Made by a program: the position numbers and the translations under genes | The notes under the pieces: model-generated | Seen by the model: only the letters and a program-made list of their open reading frames with translations | Told to the model about the DNA's origin: nothing | Databases searched by the model: none | Part shown: in pieces, positions 1 through 7,340 of the stretch | How positions within the stretch are numbered: position 1 is the first letter of the stretch | Layout of the letters: the number at the start of each line of letters is the position of its first letter | Assembly: GCF_000379825.1 (NCBI RefSeq) | Contig: NZ_KB903835.1 | Location: 395,655 to 459,654, forward strand | Origin: Longispora albida DSM 44784 | GTDB taxonomy: Bacteria; Actinomycetota; Actinomycetes; Mycobacteriales; Micromonosporaceae | Direction: 5' to 3' | DNA length: 64,000 nucleotides

Positions 1-182
1 GGGGCCCCCAGGAACAACCAAACAAATTTCAACAGCAAGATCGACTTACCCTCAACCGGCCAAGCCCCCCACCAGCAAAAACTCTCACACCTCCACACCA
101 GCCCCCGCCCGTCAACCCACCAAAACTGCTACCCGCAATTTTTTGCGGGTTTGAAAGCTCCCCCTCCTGCACCATCCCCCGC
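1..182. other. left-edge non-coding stretch
   Basis: No convincing coding frame is visible here. The stretch is C/A-rich, with CCA and CAC runs, and less GC-biased at third positions than the genes to the right. It may be the 3' flank of a gene outside the window. The only structure seen is the hairpin at 131-150. Confidence 0.4.
131..150. terminator. hairpin, possible terminator
   Basis: A perfect 8-bp inverted repeat (ACCCGCAA / TTGCGGGT) with a TTTT loop. Read on the minus strand it is followed shortly by TTTTG, so it could end a transcript coming from either side. It lies 33 bp before the first open reading frame and could instead belong to that gene's leader. Confidence 0.4.
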
Positions 183-518
183 ATGAGCCGCCTATCAACA
201 AAATCAAAAAGCATCCTGCGCCGTGAGGTCATGCAGTTCCGCAACTGGATGCGCCCGGACCTGACTGGTTTCGAGATCGGGTTCTTCGACGATCACGCCC
301 TGGTCATGGCGCTCACAACGCGTGGCCGGTATCCGATGTGCGAGATCTGGTACGAGGGCAGGTTCCAGCTGTGGCGGTTCACGCTACCCAGCCCGGCCGG
401 ATTCCTGCCTGGACGGCTGGCTGACGGGGCGATTCTCTCGGAAGTTCACGACGTGCTCTTCCACGCGAGCTTTCAGGTACCTCGGCTGCCGGAGTACCCG
501 CCCCAGCTAACCCCCTGA
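183..518 (+). CDS. small conserved-looking protein of unknown function
   Basis: This 111-residue frame has coding-like amino acid composition: many aromatic and charged residues, and the segment FDDHALVMALTTRGRYPMCE reads like a folded alpha/beta domain. I recognise no family. The first 16 codons are A-rich and there is no Shine-Dalgarno sequence before ATG 183. The ATG at 231 (MQFRNW...) follows a GTGAGG and is an alternative start. A long hairpin follows the stop at 572-617, which supports a real transcription unit. The gene could be an accessory or recently acquired ORF. Confidence 0.45.
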   Translation: MSRLSTKSKSILRREVMQFRNWMRPDLTGFEIGFFDDHALVMALTTRGRYPMCEIWYEGRFQLWRFTLPSPAGFLPGRLADGAILSEVHDVLFHASFQVPRLPEYPPQLTP

Positions 519-571
519 CTGCCTCTACCTAGCCAGCCAAGACCAACCACCAAGACCAGCCAACTACTAGC

Positions 572-617
572 GACCGGTTTGGACGTCCCATCAAGCCAAG
601 GACCATCCAAACCGGTC
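572..617. terminator. long hairpin terminator between convergent genes
   Basis: A perfect 12-bp inverted repeat, GACCGGTTTGGA (572-583) with TCCAAACCGGTC (606-617). A second inner GTCC/GGAC pairing lengthens the stem. There is no U-tract, as is common in actinobacteria. It lies between the convergent genes at 183-518 and 714-1898 and can serve both. Confidence 0.65.
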
Positions 618-713
618 CCCACCCTCAAGCCCGCCGCCACAGTGGACCAGAACCCTCACCCAGCCACCAAAGCAACCGACCAGCGAATCAATCCCCAAGG
701 ACCGCCGCGCAAC

Positions 714-1898
714 TCACCCCTGCCACAACGACAGCATCATCGCCTCAACGGCAATCTTCGGCTTGACGTTGGCGTCGATCGCTTCCCGGCAGGCCAGGAC
801 AGCCTCCAGCCGCCGGAGCGCAGACTCGGGTGTCCACTTCGCCGCCGCCGCCCGCGTCATCTCCGCCACGTCGGCATGAACAGGGGCGGTCCCCGACTTC
901 AGGGTGAAGGCCAGGACATCCCGATACAGCCCGGCGAGATCCATCAGCGCCCGGTCCAGAGCATCCCGCTGTGCCCGCGTCGCCCGTGACTTCTGCTTGC
1001 GCTCCAGATCCTTCAAAATTCCAGCGGTACCGCGGGCCGCAGCCGCAGCCCCCTTCCCGGTCCCGCCCGCCCCGAGCGCCGTCTCCAGCTCGGCTTTCTC
1101 CTTGGCGGAGACCTCGGAGACACTTGCCGCCGCTTCCTCCTCGGCCGAGCTGATCAGCATGGCCGCCGCGTCGAACGCCGCCGAGATGCTGGTCAGCTTT
1201 CGCGGAATGCCCAGTACCGCCTGCCGCCGGTCCCGCGAAGCCGGATCCCTGGCCAGCTTCCGGGCCCGCCCGACGTGCCCCTGAGCCGCCGCCGCGGCCC
1301 ATGCCGCATCGGCCTCACTGGCACCGTCCCGGGCCACCAGCACGCCAGCAATGGCCGCCGCAGACGGCGTGGTCAGGCTGACCACCCGGCACCTCGACCG
1401 GATGGTCACCGACACGTCCTCCGGGTGCGTGGACGGCGTACACAGGAGGAAAACAGTCCGAGGTGGAGGCTCCTCGATCGCCTTCAGCAGCGCGTTGCCC
1501 GCCGCCTCCGTCAACCGGTCGGCGTCCTCGACCAGCAGTACCTGCCACCGGCCCTGCGTCGGGGAGCTCGCAGCCCGCAGCACCAGCGCCCGCATCTCGC
1601 TCACCGCGATGGACAGCCCGTCCGGTACCACAAACCGCACGTCAGCATGTGTGCCGCCCAGCGTCGTGTGGCACGCCGCGCAGGTCCCGCATCCGCCGTT
1701 CACGCACTGCAAGGCGGCCGCGAAGGCCCGTGCCGCCATCGAACGCCCCGATCCGGGCGGCCCGGTGAACAGCCACGCGTGCGTCATGGCACCTGCCGGT
1801 ACCTGGTCTCCCCGCACGATCGCCGCAGCAGCTCCTGCCGCCTTCTGGAGTACCTCGACGGCCGCGCGCTGCCCGGCCAGCTCGTCGAAGACGGTCAC
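714..1898 (-). CDS. holB: DNA polymerase III subunit delta prime
   Basis: Clamp-loader subunit of the replicative polymerase, a cytoplasmic AAA+ protein that with delta and the tau/gamma subunits opens the beta clamp. The 394-residue protein has the family layout. There is a degenerate P-loop GPPGSGRS at 46-53, with Arg replacing the catalytic Lys as usual for delta prime. A four-Cys zinc module follows at C65, C70, C73 and C76, then an acidic EDADRLT box and the SRC motif (RSRC) after it. The C-terminal half is Ala-rich and variable. It starts with GTG at 1898, overlapping the tmk stop by 4 bases (GTGA), so it is translationally coupled to the thymidylate kinase fusion, a known actinobacterial pairing. 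The gene is complete. Confidence 0.93.
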   Translation of the reverse strand: MTVFDELAGQRAAVEVLQKAAGAAAAIVRGDQVPAGAMTHAWLFTGPPGSGRSMAARAFAAALQCVNGGCGTCAACHTTLGGTHADVRFVVPDGLSIAVSEMRALVLRAASSPTQGRWQVLLVEDADRLTEAAGNALLKAIEEPPPRTVFLLCTPSTHPEDVSVTIRSRCRVVSLTTPSAAAIAGVLVARDGASEADAAWAAAAAQGHVGRARKLARDPASRDRRQAVLGIPRKLTSISAAFDAAAMLISSAEEEAAASVSEVSAKEKAELETALGAGGTGKGAAAAARGTAGILKDLERKQKSRATRAQRDALDRALMDLAGLYRDVLAFTLKSGTAPVHADVAEMTRAAAAKWTPESALRRLEAVLACREAIDANVKPKIAVEAMMLSLWQG

Positions 1899-4051
1899 GG
1901 GGCGACCGCCCGCTTCACCTGCACGGTCGGCAGCAGCGACTCCACGCGTTCCCTGATCCTGGCGGCCAGCTCGTCCTCACCCAGGCCCGCGTCGAGGATC
2001 TGGTACCTCGCGGGCTGCGCGGAAGCCAGGTCCAGGAAGGCGTACCGGACCCGCTCGTGGAACGCCAGCGACTCCGCCTCGATCCGGTCGGCCCCGCTCC
2101 GGGCCTTCGCCCGCGACAGCCCGACCGACGGGTCCACATCGAGCAGTACCACCAGATCAGGCTTCAGCGAACCGGTAGCCCATCCCGACAGCCACGCGAT
2201 CTCATCCGCCACCATCGTCCGCCCCGCGCCCTGGTACGCCAGCGACGAGTCCACATACCGGTCGCTCAGCACGATCAGCCCGGCATCCAGTGCAGGCTTC
2301 ACCACCGACGCGACGTGCTGTGCCCGATCAGCCGCGTACAACAACGCTTCAGCCCTCGGCGAGATCTCTTCTTTCCCGTCCAGCACCAGGCTCCGGATGC
2401 GCATCCCGATATCGGTCGCCCCCGGTTCCCTCGTGACGACAGGCTCATGCCCTTCGTTCCGCAGCCACGCCGCGAGCTTCACCAGCTGCGTGGACTTCCC
2501 CGCGCCCTCGCCGCCCTCGAACACGACGAACAGCCCGCCGGCGCGTTCCTCCGGCTGGGACACGGGCCGTCGCCGGACAGCGCCGACGATGTCCTTCAGC
2601 AGCGGGATGCCCTTGCGGTCGTCCATCTGCCGGAGCGCCACGAGGCCGGTGACAACACCCACGACTCCAGCGACCGCGAGCAGCACACGCGTGGACGACA
2701 GGTGGAACCCGAGAATCGCCCGCGTCCCGCCCAGGCCGACCACAAAGCCGGACAAACTAATACTGAGCATCAGCACGACGCGAACAGCGGTCCAGACGAA
2801 AGCGAACACCCGTCCGCGCACGTCATCACTGACCTCGGCACCCAGCAGCGTGATACCGGCCAGGAAGGCCATCCCGGCCCCGACACCGACCAGGATCGCG
2901 CCAGCCACCGCCACGGCCAGATGCGGAGCCAGCGCCAGCACCAGCACCGCCGAACCAGCCAGCACGATGCTGACCCCGAACCACCGCTTCCGCGACAACG
3001 CCCCGACCAGCACCGGCCCGAGCGCGATGCCAGCACCCAGCCCGATGAAGATGGCCGCGAACAAGATGCCGAAGGTCGCGTCACCGCCGCCGAGCGAAGA
3101 GGCGTAGAACTTGGCGGTACCGATGACGACGCCCCCGCCGGCGAACGCCCCCAGGATCCCGTAGACGAGCCCCCGCACCAGCGGCGTCCGCCCCACGTAC
3201 CGCCAGCCGTCAGCGAACTGTCCCAGCAGCCCGGCGTTCTTGTCGTCCTGCTTGGCCGACCGCCCGCTGATCTCCTTGATCCCGAAGAACACCACGAGCG
3301 CGGTCGCCAGGAACGTCAGCGCGTTGAAGTACAGCGCGATGTTCTCCGACGAGGCCCAGGTGCCTTCCTTCGCCTTCAGCAGCGAGGACAACGCCGACAC
3401 CGTCAGAGCCGCCAGCACGGGCATGACTCCGTACGTCATGATCAAACTAAGCTGGTTGGCCCGCTCCAGCCGCGCCTTCGGCAGCAGGTTCGGGACGGAG
3501 GCCTCTTTCGCCGGCGTCCAGATCATCGACACCGTCTCGATCAGCACCGTGGCCACGGCGGCCCACGTGATCGCGACCCGCCCGTCGTGCGCCAGGGTCC
3601 CCACGAGCGGAATGGACGCGAACAGCCCAAACCGCAGAAGATCACAAGCCACCATCGTGTACCGGCGGTCGAACCGGTCCGCGAACACCCCGGCCACCGG
3701 CCCCAGCACCAGCGCCGGCAGCAGCCGCACCGCGATCACCGTGCCGAACGCCGCACCCTGTGCCACGGTCGTGCTCGCCTGCGACGCCGCGAACAGCGCC
3801 GTGGCCAGCAAGCCGAGCCAGTCGCCGAACGACGAGACGCTGAGAACCATCCAGAGCCGGCGGAAGGGCCTGATCCTGAGGATCGACCGCAGCTCGGCAC
3901 CGCCCGACAGATCGACCTGCGCGCTGATGACGAACCCCCTGAAACCCGGCCAACCAATACCTGCAAATACCTGCCGACCACTGTATAACTGTTGGCTTGC
4001 CGTCTCCGCGCCACCATCAATATGAACAGGTTTCGCGTTAAGGTGATGCAT
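1895..4051 (-). CDS. tmk: MFS transporter-dTMP kinase fusion
   Basis: An N-terminal major-facilitator-type membrane domain of about 12 helices is fused to thymidylate kinase, which phosphorylates dTMP to dTDP. The last 214 residues are a complete kinase: P-loop FEGGEGAGKST, the TREPG segment, the DRYVDSSLAYQG dTMP-binding motif and a LID-like RAKARSGADR. Such fusions are known in actinobacteria; what the transporter half moves is unknown. The start is unclear. ATG 4051 is the only upstream ATG/GTG/TTG in frame (718 residues), but it overlaps the divergent start at 4050 and has no ribosome site. Homology with the family, as I recall it, begins near SAQVDLSGG, where a strong AGGGGG lies 6 nt before an in-frame ATC at 3928. 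It is coupled to holB downstream. Confidence 0.88.
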   Translation of the reverse strand: MHHLNAKPVHIDGGAETASQQLYSGRQVFAGIGWPGFRGFVISAQVDLSGGAELRSILRIRPFRRLWMVLSVSSFGDWLGLLATALFAASQASTTVAQGAAFGTVIAVRLLPALVLGPVAGVFADRFDRRYTMVACDLLRFGLFASIPLVGTLAHDGRVAITWAAVATVLIETVSMIWTPAKEASVPNLLPKARLERANQLSLIMTYGVMPVLAALTVSALSSLLKAKEGTWASSENIALYFNALTFLATALVVFFGIKEISGRSAKQDDKNAGLLGQFADGWRYVGRTPLVRGLVYGILGAFAGGGVVIGTAKFYASSLGGGDATFGILFAAIFIGLGAGIALGPVLVGALSRKRWFGVSIVLAGSAVLVLALAPHLAVAVAGAILVGVGAGMAFLAGITLLGAEVSDDVRGRVFAFVWTAVRVVLMLSISLSGFVVGLGGTRAILGFHLSSTRVLLAVAGVVGVVTGLVALRQMDDRKGIPLLKDIVGAVRRRPVSQPEERAGGLFVVFEGGEGAGKSTQLVKLAAWLRNEGHEPVVTREPGATDIGMRIRSLVLDGKEEISPRAEALLYAADRAQHVASVVKPALDAGLIVLSDRYVDSSLAYQGAGRTMVADEIAWLSGWATGSLKPDLVVLLDVDPSVGLSRAKARSGADRIEAESLAFHERVRYAFLDLASAQPARYQILDAGLGEDELAARIRERVESLLPTVQVKRAVAP
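3956..3974. repeat. 9-bp direct repeat with one-turn period in divergent promoter region
   Basis: AATACCTGC occurs at 3956-3964 and again at 3966-3974, a 10-bp period that places both copies on the same face of the helix. It occupies the -35 region of a possible rightward promoter and the region just downstream of a possible leftward -10. A regulator-binding site is an inference. Confidence 0.4.
3983..3989. promoter_or_regulatory. overlapping divergent -10 candidates
   Basis: TGTATAACT contains TATAAC (3984-3989) for the rightward PLP-enzyme gene and TTATAC (3988-3983) for the leftward MFS-tmk gene. Neither has a good -35. If the leftward element is used, its transcript would begin near 3976, downstream of ATG 4051, which argues for an internal start of the MFS-tmk gene. 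Confidence 0.35.
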
Positions 4052-5273
4052 GCCCACCACGGCCCCTGGTTTTCCCGGCTCGCGTACCGCCGAGCCGGCC
4101 GAGGCGACCGCCGCCCGGTACGCCGCAGCGACGGCGCATCTCGATCCGCCGTTCGCGATCGTCGACTCCGCCGCCTTCGACGCGAACGCGAATGCCCTGC
4201 TCACACGGGCCGCCGGCAAGCCAATCCGCCTCGCGAGCAAGTCGATCCGCTGCCGCGCGCTGCTTACCGACGCCCTGTCCCGCCCGGGCTATGCCGGCAT
4301 CATGGCCTTCACGCTCGCCGAGGCGAACTGGCTGGCGTCGATGGGCGTCAGTGACGACATCCTCGTCGCGTACCCGGCCGCCGACCGCGACGCGCTGTCG
4401 AATCTGCCCTGGCACGCGGACAAGATCACACTCATGGTCGACGACCCGGCGCAGCTCGACCTGATCGACGCGGTTCTCCCGGCCCAGCGCCCGCCGATCC
4501 GGATCTGCCTGGAGCTCGACGCTTCCTGGCGCCCGCTCGGCGTGCACCTGGGCGTCCGCCGTTCCCCGCTGCACTCGCCATCCGCCGTCGGCACCCTGGC
4601 CGCCCAGGTCATCGCCCGGCCCGGCTTCCAGCTCGTCGGCCTCATGTCCTACGAGGCGCAGATCGCCGGCCTCGGCGACGCCCAGCCCGGCCGCCCCGCC
4701 TACAGCCGCCTGATCCGGCTCATCCAGCGCCGCTCGGCCCGGGAGCTCGCCGACCGCCGGGCTACCGCCGTGGCCGCGATCAGCGAGCACACCAAGCTCG
4801 AGTTCGTGAACGGCGGCGGCACGGGCAGCCTGCACACCACCTCCGCCGAATCGGCCGTCACCGAGGTCACGGCCGGCTCCGGCCTCTACGGCCCGACGCT
4901 CTTCGACGGTTACAGCGCGTGGCAGCCCCAGCCTGCCGCCCTCTTCGCGCTCTCCGTCACCCGCCGCCCGACGTCACGCATCGCGACCGTCCATGGTGGA
5001 GGCTGGATCGCGTCCGGCCCGGCGCACCCGAGCCGCCTTCCCCAGCCGTACCTGCCGCGCGGCCTGCGCATCCTCCCCGCCGAGGGCGCTGGCGAGGTGC
5101 AGACGCCGTTGCGCGGGGCTGGCCAGGACCTCAGGGTCGGCGACCGGGTGTGGTTCCGTCACGCCAAAGCCGGGGAACTGTGCGAGCACGTCAACGAGCT
5201 GCACATCGTCTCCGGCTCCCAGATCGTCGACACCGTCCCCACGTACCGGGGCGAGGGCAAAGCCTTTCTTTAG
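4050..5273 (+). CDS. PLP-dependent amino acid deaminase/aldolase (alanine-racemase fold)
   Basis: A 407-residue cytoplasmic enzyme of the D-threonine aldolase / D-serine dehydratase (DSD1) type. The N-terminal barrel carries the PLP-binding lysine in LASKSIR near residue 65. The C-terminal domain has the conserved GGGWIASG segment and the ending EHVNELHIV that precedes the metal-site region of this family. Substrate is not deducible; small D-amino acids are the family norm. ATG 4050 is well supported by AAGG about 6 nt upstream. It is divergent from MFS-tmk and its stop overlaps that of the convergent TetR gene. Confidence 0.8.
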   Translation: MPTTAPGFPGSRTAEPAEATAARYAAATAHLDPPFAIVDSAAFDANANALLTRAAGKPIRLASKSIRCRALLTDALSRPGYAGIMAFTLAEANWLASMGVSDDILVAYPAADRDALSNLPWHADKITLMVDDPAQLDLIDAVLPAQRPPIRICLELDASWRPLGVHLGVRRSPLHSPSAVGTLAAQVIARPGFQLVGLMSYEAQIAGLGDAQPGRPAYSRLIRLIQRRSARELADRRATAVAAISEHTKLEFVNGGGTGSLHTTSAESAVTEVTAGSGLYGPTLFDGYSAWQPQPAALFALSVTRRPTSRIATVHGGGWIASGPAHPSRLPQPYLPRGLRILPAEGAGEVQTPLRGAGQDLRVGDRVWFRHAKAGELCEHVNELHIVSGSQIVDTVPTYRGEGKAFL

Positions 5274-5884
5274 ACGTGCCGGGACAGGTACTCCTTGATC
5301 ATGGCCTTACCCTCCGCCAGCACCTCCGGGTCCCCGCCCGGCATCCGGCGGAACGCCAGCTTGATCAGGGCGTCGCCCGTCTCGACCGCCACCGCGAGCT
5401 GGAGCTCCGGTGGCGTGACGCCGAACCGGTCGGCCAGCAGCCCGCCCAGCCGCGCGGCGATGGCCGCGTTGTTGTCCATCTCCGGGTCGAGCAGGTGCAC
5501 GTCCACTACGTCTCCGAAGTGGAGCGTGCGGAACCCCGGCAGGTCCCTCCGCAGCGCGATGTACTCCTCGATCACCGCGTCGACCCCGTCCCACCAGTGG
5601 TCGAGCTGGTCGGCGGCGAACCGCTCCGAGATCCGCCGCATGTACTCGGCGAGGTTGCGCTCCGTGAGCGCCTGGACGAGTGCCCGCTTGTCCGGGAAGA
5701 ACTGGTACACCGAGCCGATCGCGACCTCGGCCCGCTCCGCGACCAGCGTGGTCGTGAGCGCCTCGTAGCCGAGCTCGTCGACCAGGGCGGCGCAGGCGTC
5801 CAGCATCCGCTCGACTCGTGCGGCACTCCGCTCCTGGACGGGCAGCCGCCGCAAGGGTCCGCTGCGTACCTGGTTGACCGCCAT
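5270..5884 (-). CDS. TetR family transcriptional regulator
   Basis: A 204-residue one-component regulator. The N-terminal helix-turn-helix spans roughly residues 15-60 and includes the hallmark segment VAIGSVYQFFPDKRALV. The C-terminal ligand-binding domain is acidic and aromatic, and its inducer cannot be told. ATG 5884 is chosen because GCGGAGAC precedes it at ideal spacing; the frame is open further upstream. It is divergent from the flavin oxidase gene at 6029, which is a plausible target, and convergent with the PLP enzyme, sharing stop-codon bases (TAA on minus, TAG on plus). Confidence 0.88.
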   Translation of the reverse strand: MAVNQVRSGPLRRLPVQERSAARVERMLDACAALVDELGYEALTTTLVAERAEVAIGSVYQFFPDKRALVQALTERNLAEYMRRISERFAADQLDHWWDGVDAVIEEYIALRRDLPGFRTLHFGDVVDVHLLDPEMDNNAAIAARLGGLLADRFGVTPPELQLAVAVETGDALIKLAFRRMPGGDPEVLAEGKAMIKEYLSRHV

Positions 5885-6028
5885 GTCTCCGCCGCCTCCG
5901 TGTCCGTTACCTAACTGTCCGTACATCATGCCCGATTCGTCCACTGAGTCCTCACCCAGTCCCTCGGCCACGCGCACGAGCCGCCGGGAACCCTTGACGA
6001 CGGCGAATATGAAGAGTACTCACATCAC

Positions 6029-7300
6029 ATGCACGCTTGGCGGAACTGGGCCGGAAACCAGTACGAGACCGCGGCGCTGGCCGTCGCCCCCGCTACCCGG
6101 GACGAGCTTATCGATGCGATCCTCGGTTCCGAAGGCTCCGTCAAGGCCATCGGTTCCGGCCATTCGTTCAGTGCGGCGGCCGTGACGACCGGGCTGCGGG
6201 TCGCACTCGACCGTCTAGCAGGCCTGATATCCATCGACGGCCATCTTGTCACCGTCCAGGCTGGCATGCCGCTGCACCGGCTCAACGCCCTGCTCGCCGA
6301 GCACGGCTTGGCCCTGCCCAATCTCGGCGACATCGACGCCCAGACCATCAGCGGGGCCATCTCCACCGGTACCCACGGCACGGGCCACCGGCTCGGCGGC
6401 CTGGCGACCTTCGTGGAGGCCGTCGAGCTGGTGACCGCCTCCGGCGAGGTCCGCAGGTACGCGCGGGGCGACGACGGGTTCGACGGTGTCGTCGTCGGCA
6501 TCGGGGCCCTCGGCGTCCTCACCGAGGTCACTCTGCGTTGCGTGGACGCCTTCACCCTCCATGCCGCCGAGAAGCCGCTGCCCCTCGCCGACGTCCTCGC
6601 GGGCCTCAGCGAGCACTTCGCGGCCAACGACCACTTCGAGTTCTACTGGTTCCCGTACACGGAACGAGCGCTCACCAAGGCCAACAACCGCGTACCGGCC
6701 TCCGACCGGCCGTTGTCGGCGTTCAGGCAGTGGCTGGACGACGACTTCCTCTCCAACGCCATGTTCGACAAGCTCTGCCGCACCGGCCGGGCCTTCCCGA
6801 AGCTGGTCCCGTCGATCACGCGGTTCTCGGCCTCGGCCCTGTCCGAGCGTTCGTACACCGGTTCCTCGCACGAGGTCTTCTGCTCGCCGCGCCGGGTGAA
6901 GTTCGTCGAGATGGAGTACAGCTTTCCGCGTGAAGCGCTCCGCGAGGCGTTCGCGGGCCTCCGGGCCATCATCGCCAGGCTTCCGTACAACATCGTCTTC
7001 CCCGTGGAAGTGCGCTGTGCGGCCGCCGACGAACTGTGGCTGTCACCGTCCTACGGCCGCGACTCCGCGTACCTCGCCATCCACCAGTACACCGGCATGC
7101 CGTACGAGGAGTACTTCCGGCAGTTCGAGCAGCTCGCGCTCACCCTCGGCGGCCGGCCGCACTGGGGGAAGCTGAACTACTGGACCGCCGAGGACGCCAG
7201 CTCCGCGTACCCGCGCCTCGCCGACTTCACGAAACTCCGCGACGAACTCGACCCCGGCCGCCGCTTCGCCAACGACTACACAAACCGCGTGCTCGGCTAA
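6029..7300 (+). CDS. FAD-linked sugar-lactone/alditol oxidase
   Basis: A 423-residue oxidase of the vanillyl-alcohol-oxidase superfamily, D-arabinono-1,4-lactone oxidase / L-gulonolactone oxidase / alditol oxidase group. The N-terminal PP-type FAD domain has IGSGHSFS near residue 42, where the His in this group carries covalent FAD. ISTGTHGTG (near 112) is the second flavin contact. The C-terminal ALO domain ends with the diagnostic HWGK motif near residue 376 followed by FRP-like ending DPGRRFANDY. The exact sugar substrate is unknown; alditol oxidases of actinobacteria oxidise polyols with release of peroxide. There is no clear Shine-Dalgarno before ATG 6029. A long hairpin follows the stop. 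Confidence 0.85.
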   Translation: MHAWRNWAGNQYETAALAVAPATRDELIDAILGSEGSVKAIGSGHSFSAAAVTTGLRVALDRLAGLISIDGHLVTVQAGMPLHRLNALLAEHGLALPNLGDIDAQTISGAISTGTHGTGHRLGGLATFVEAVELVTASGEVRRYARGDDGFDGVVVGIGALGVLTEVTLRCVDAFTLHAAEKPLPLADVLAGLSEHFAANDHFEFYWFPYTERALTKANNRVPASDRPLSAFRQWLDDDFLSNAMFDKLCRTGRAFPKLVPSITRFSASALSERSYTGSSHEVFCSPRRVKFVEMEYSFPREALREAFAGLRAIIARLPYNIVFPVEVRCAAADELWLSPSYGRDSAYLAIHQYTGMPYEEYFRQFEQLALTLGGRPHWGKLNYWTAEDASSAYPRLADFTKLRDELDPGRRFANDYTNRVLG

Positions 7301-7304
7301 ACAA

Positions 7305-7333
7305 CAGGGGTACCCGGAATCCGGGTACCCCTG
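7305..7333. terminator. bidirectional hairpin terminator
   Basis: A perfect 13-bp stem (CAGGGGTACCCGG / CCGGGTACCCCTG) with an AAT loop, followed by AAAAAA at 7334-7339. It sits in the 40 bp between the convergent oxidase and topA genes. No U-tract follows the hairpin in either direction, because the A-run lies on the topA side. Confidence 0.75.
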
Positions 7334-7340
7334 AAAAAAT

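Noticed and set aside
2057-3988. 643-codon open frame antisense to MFS-tmk
   Set aside because: It is rich in Arg, His, Gln and Pro with no domain, and exists only because of the GC-rich codon pattern of the opposite strand.
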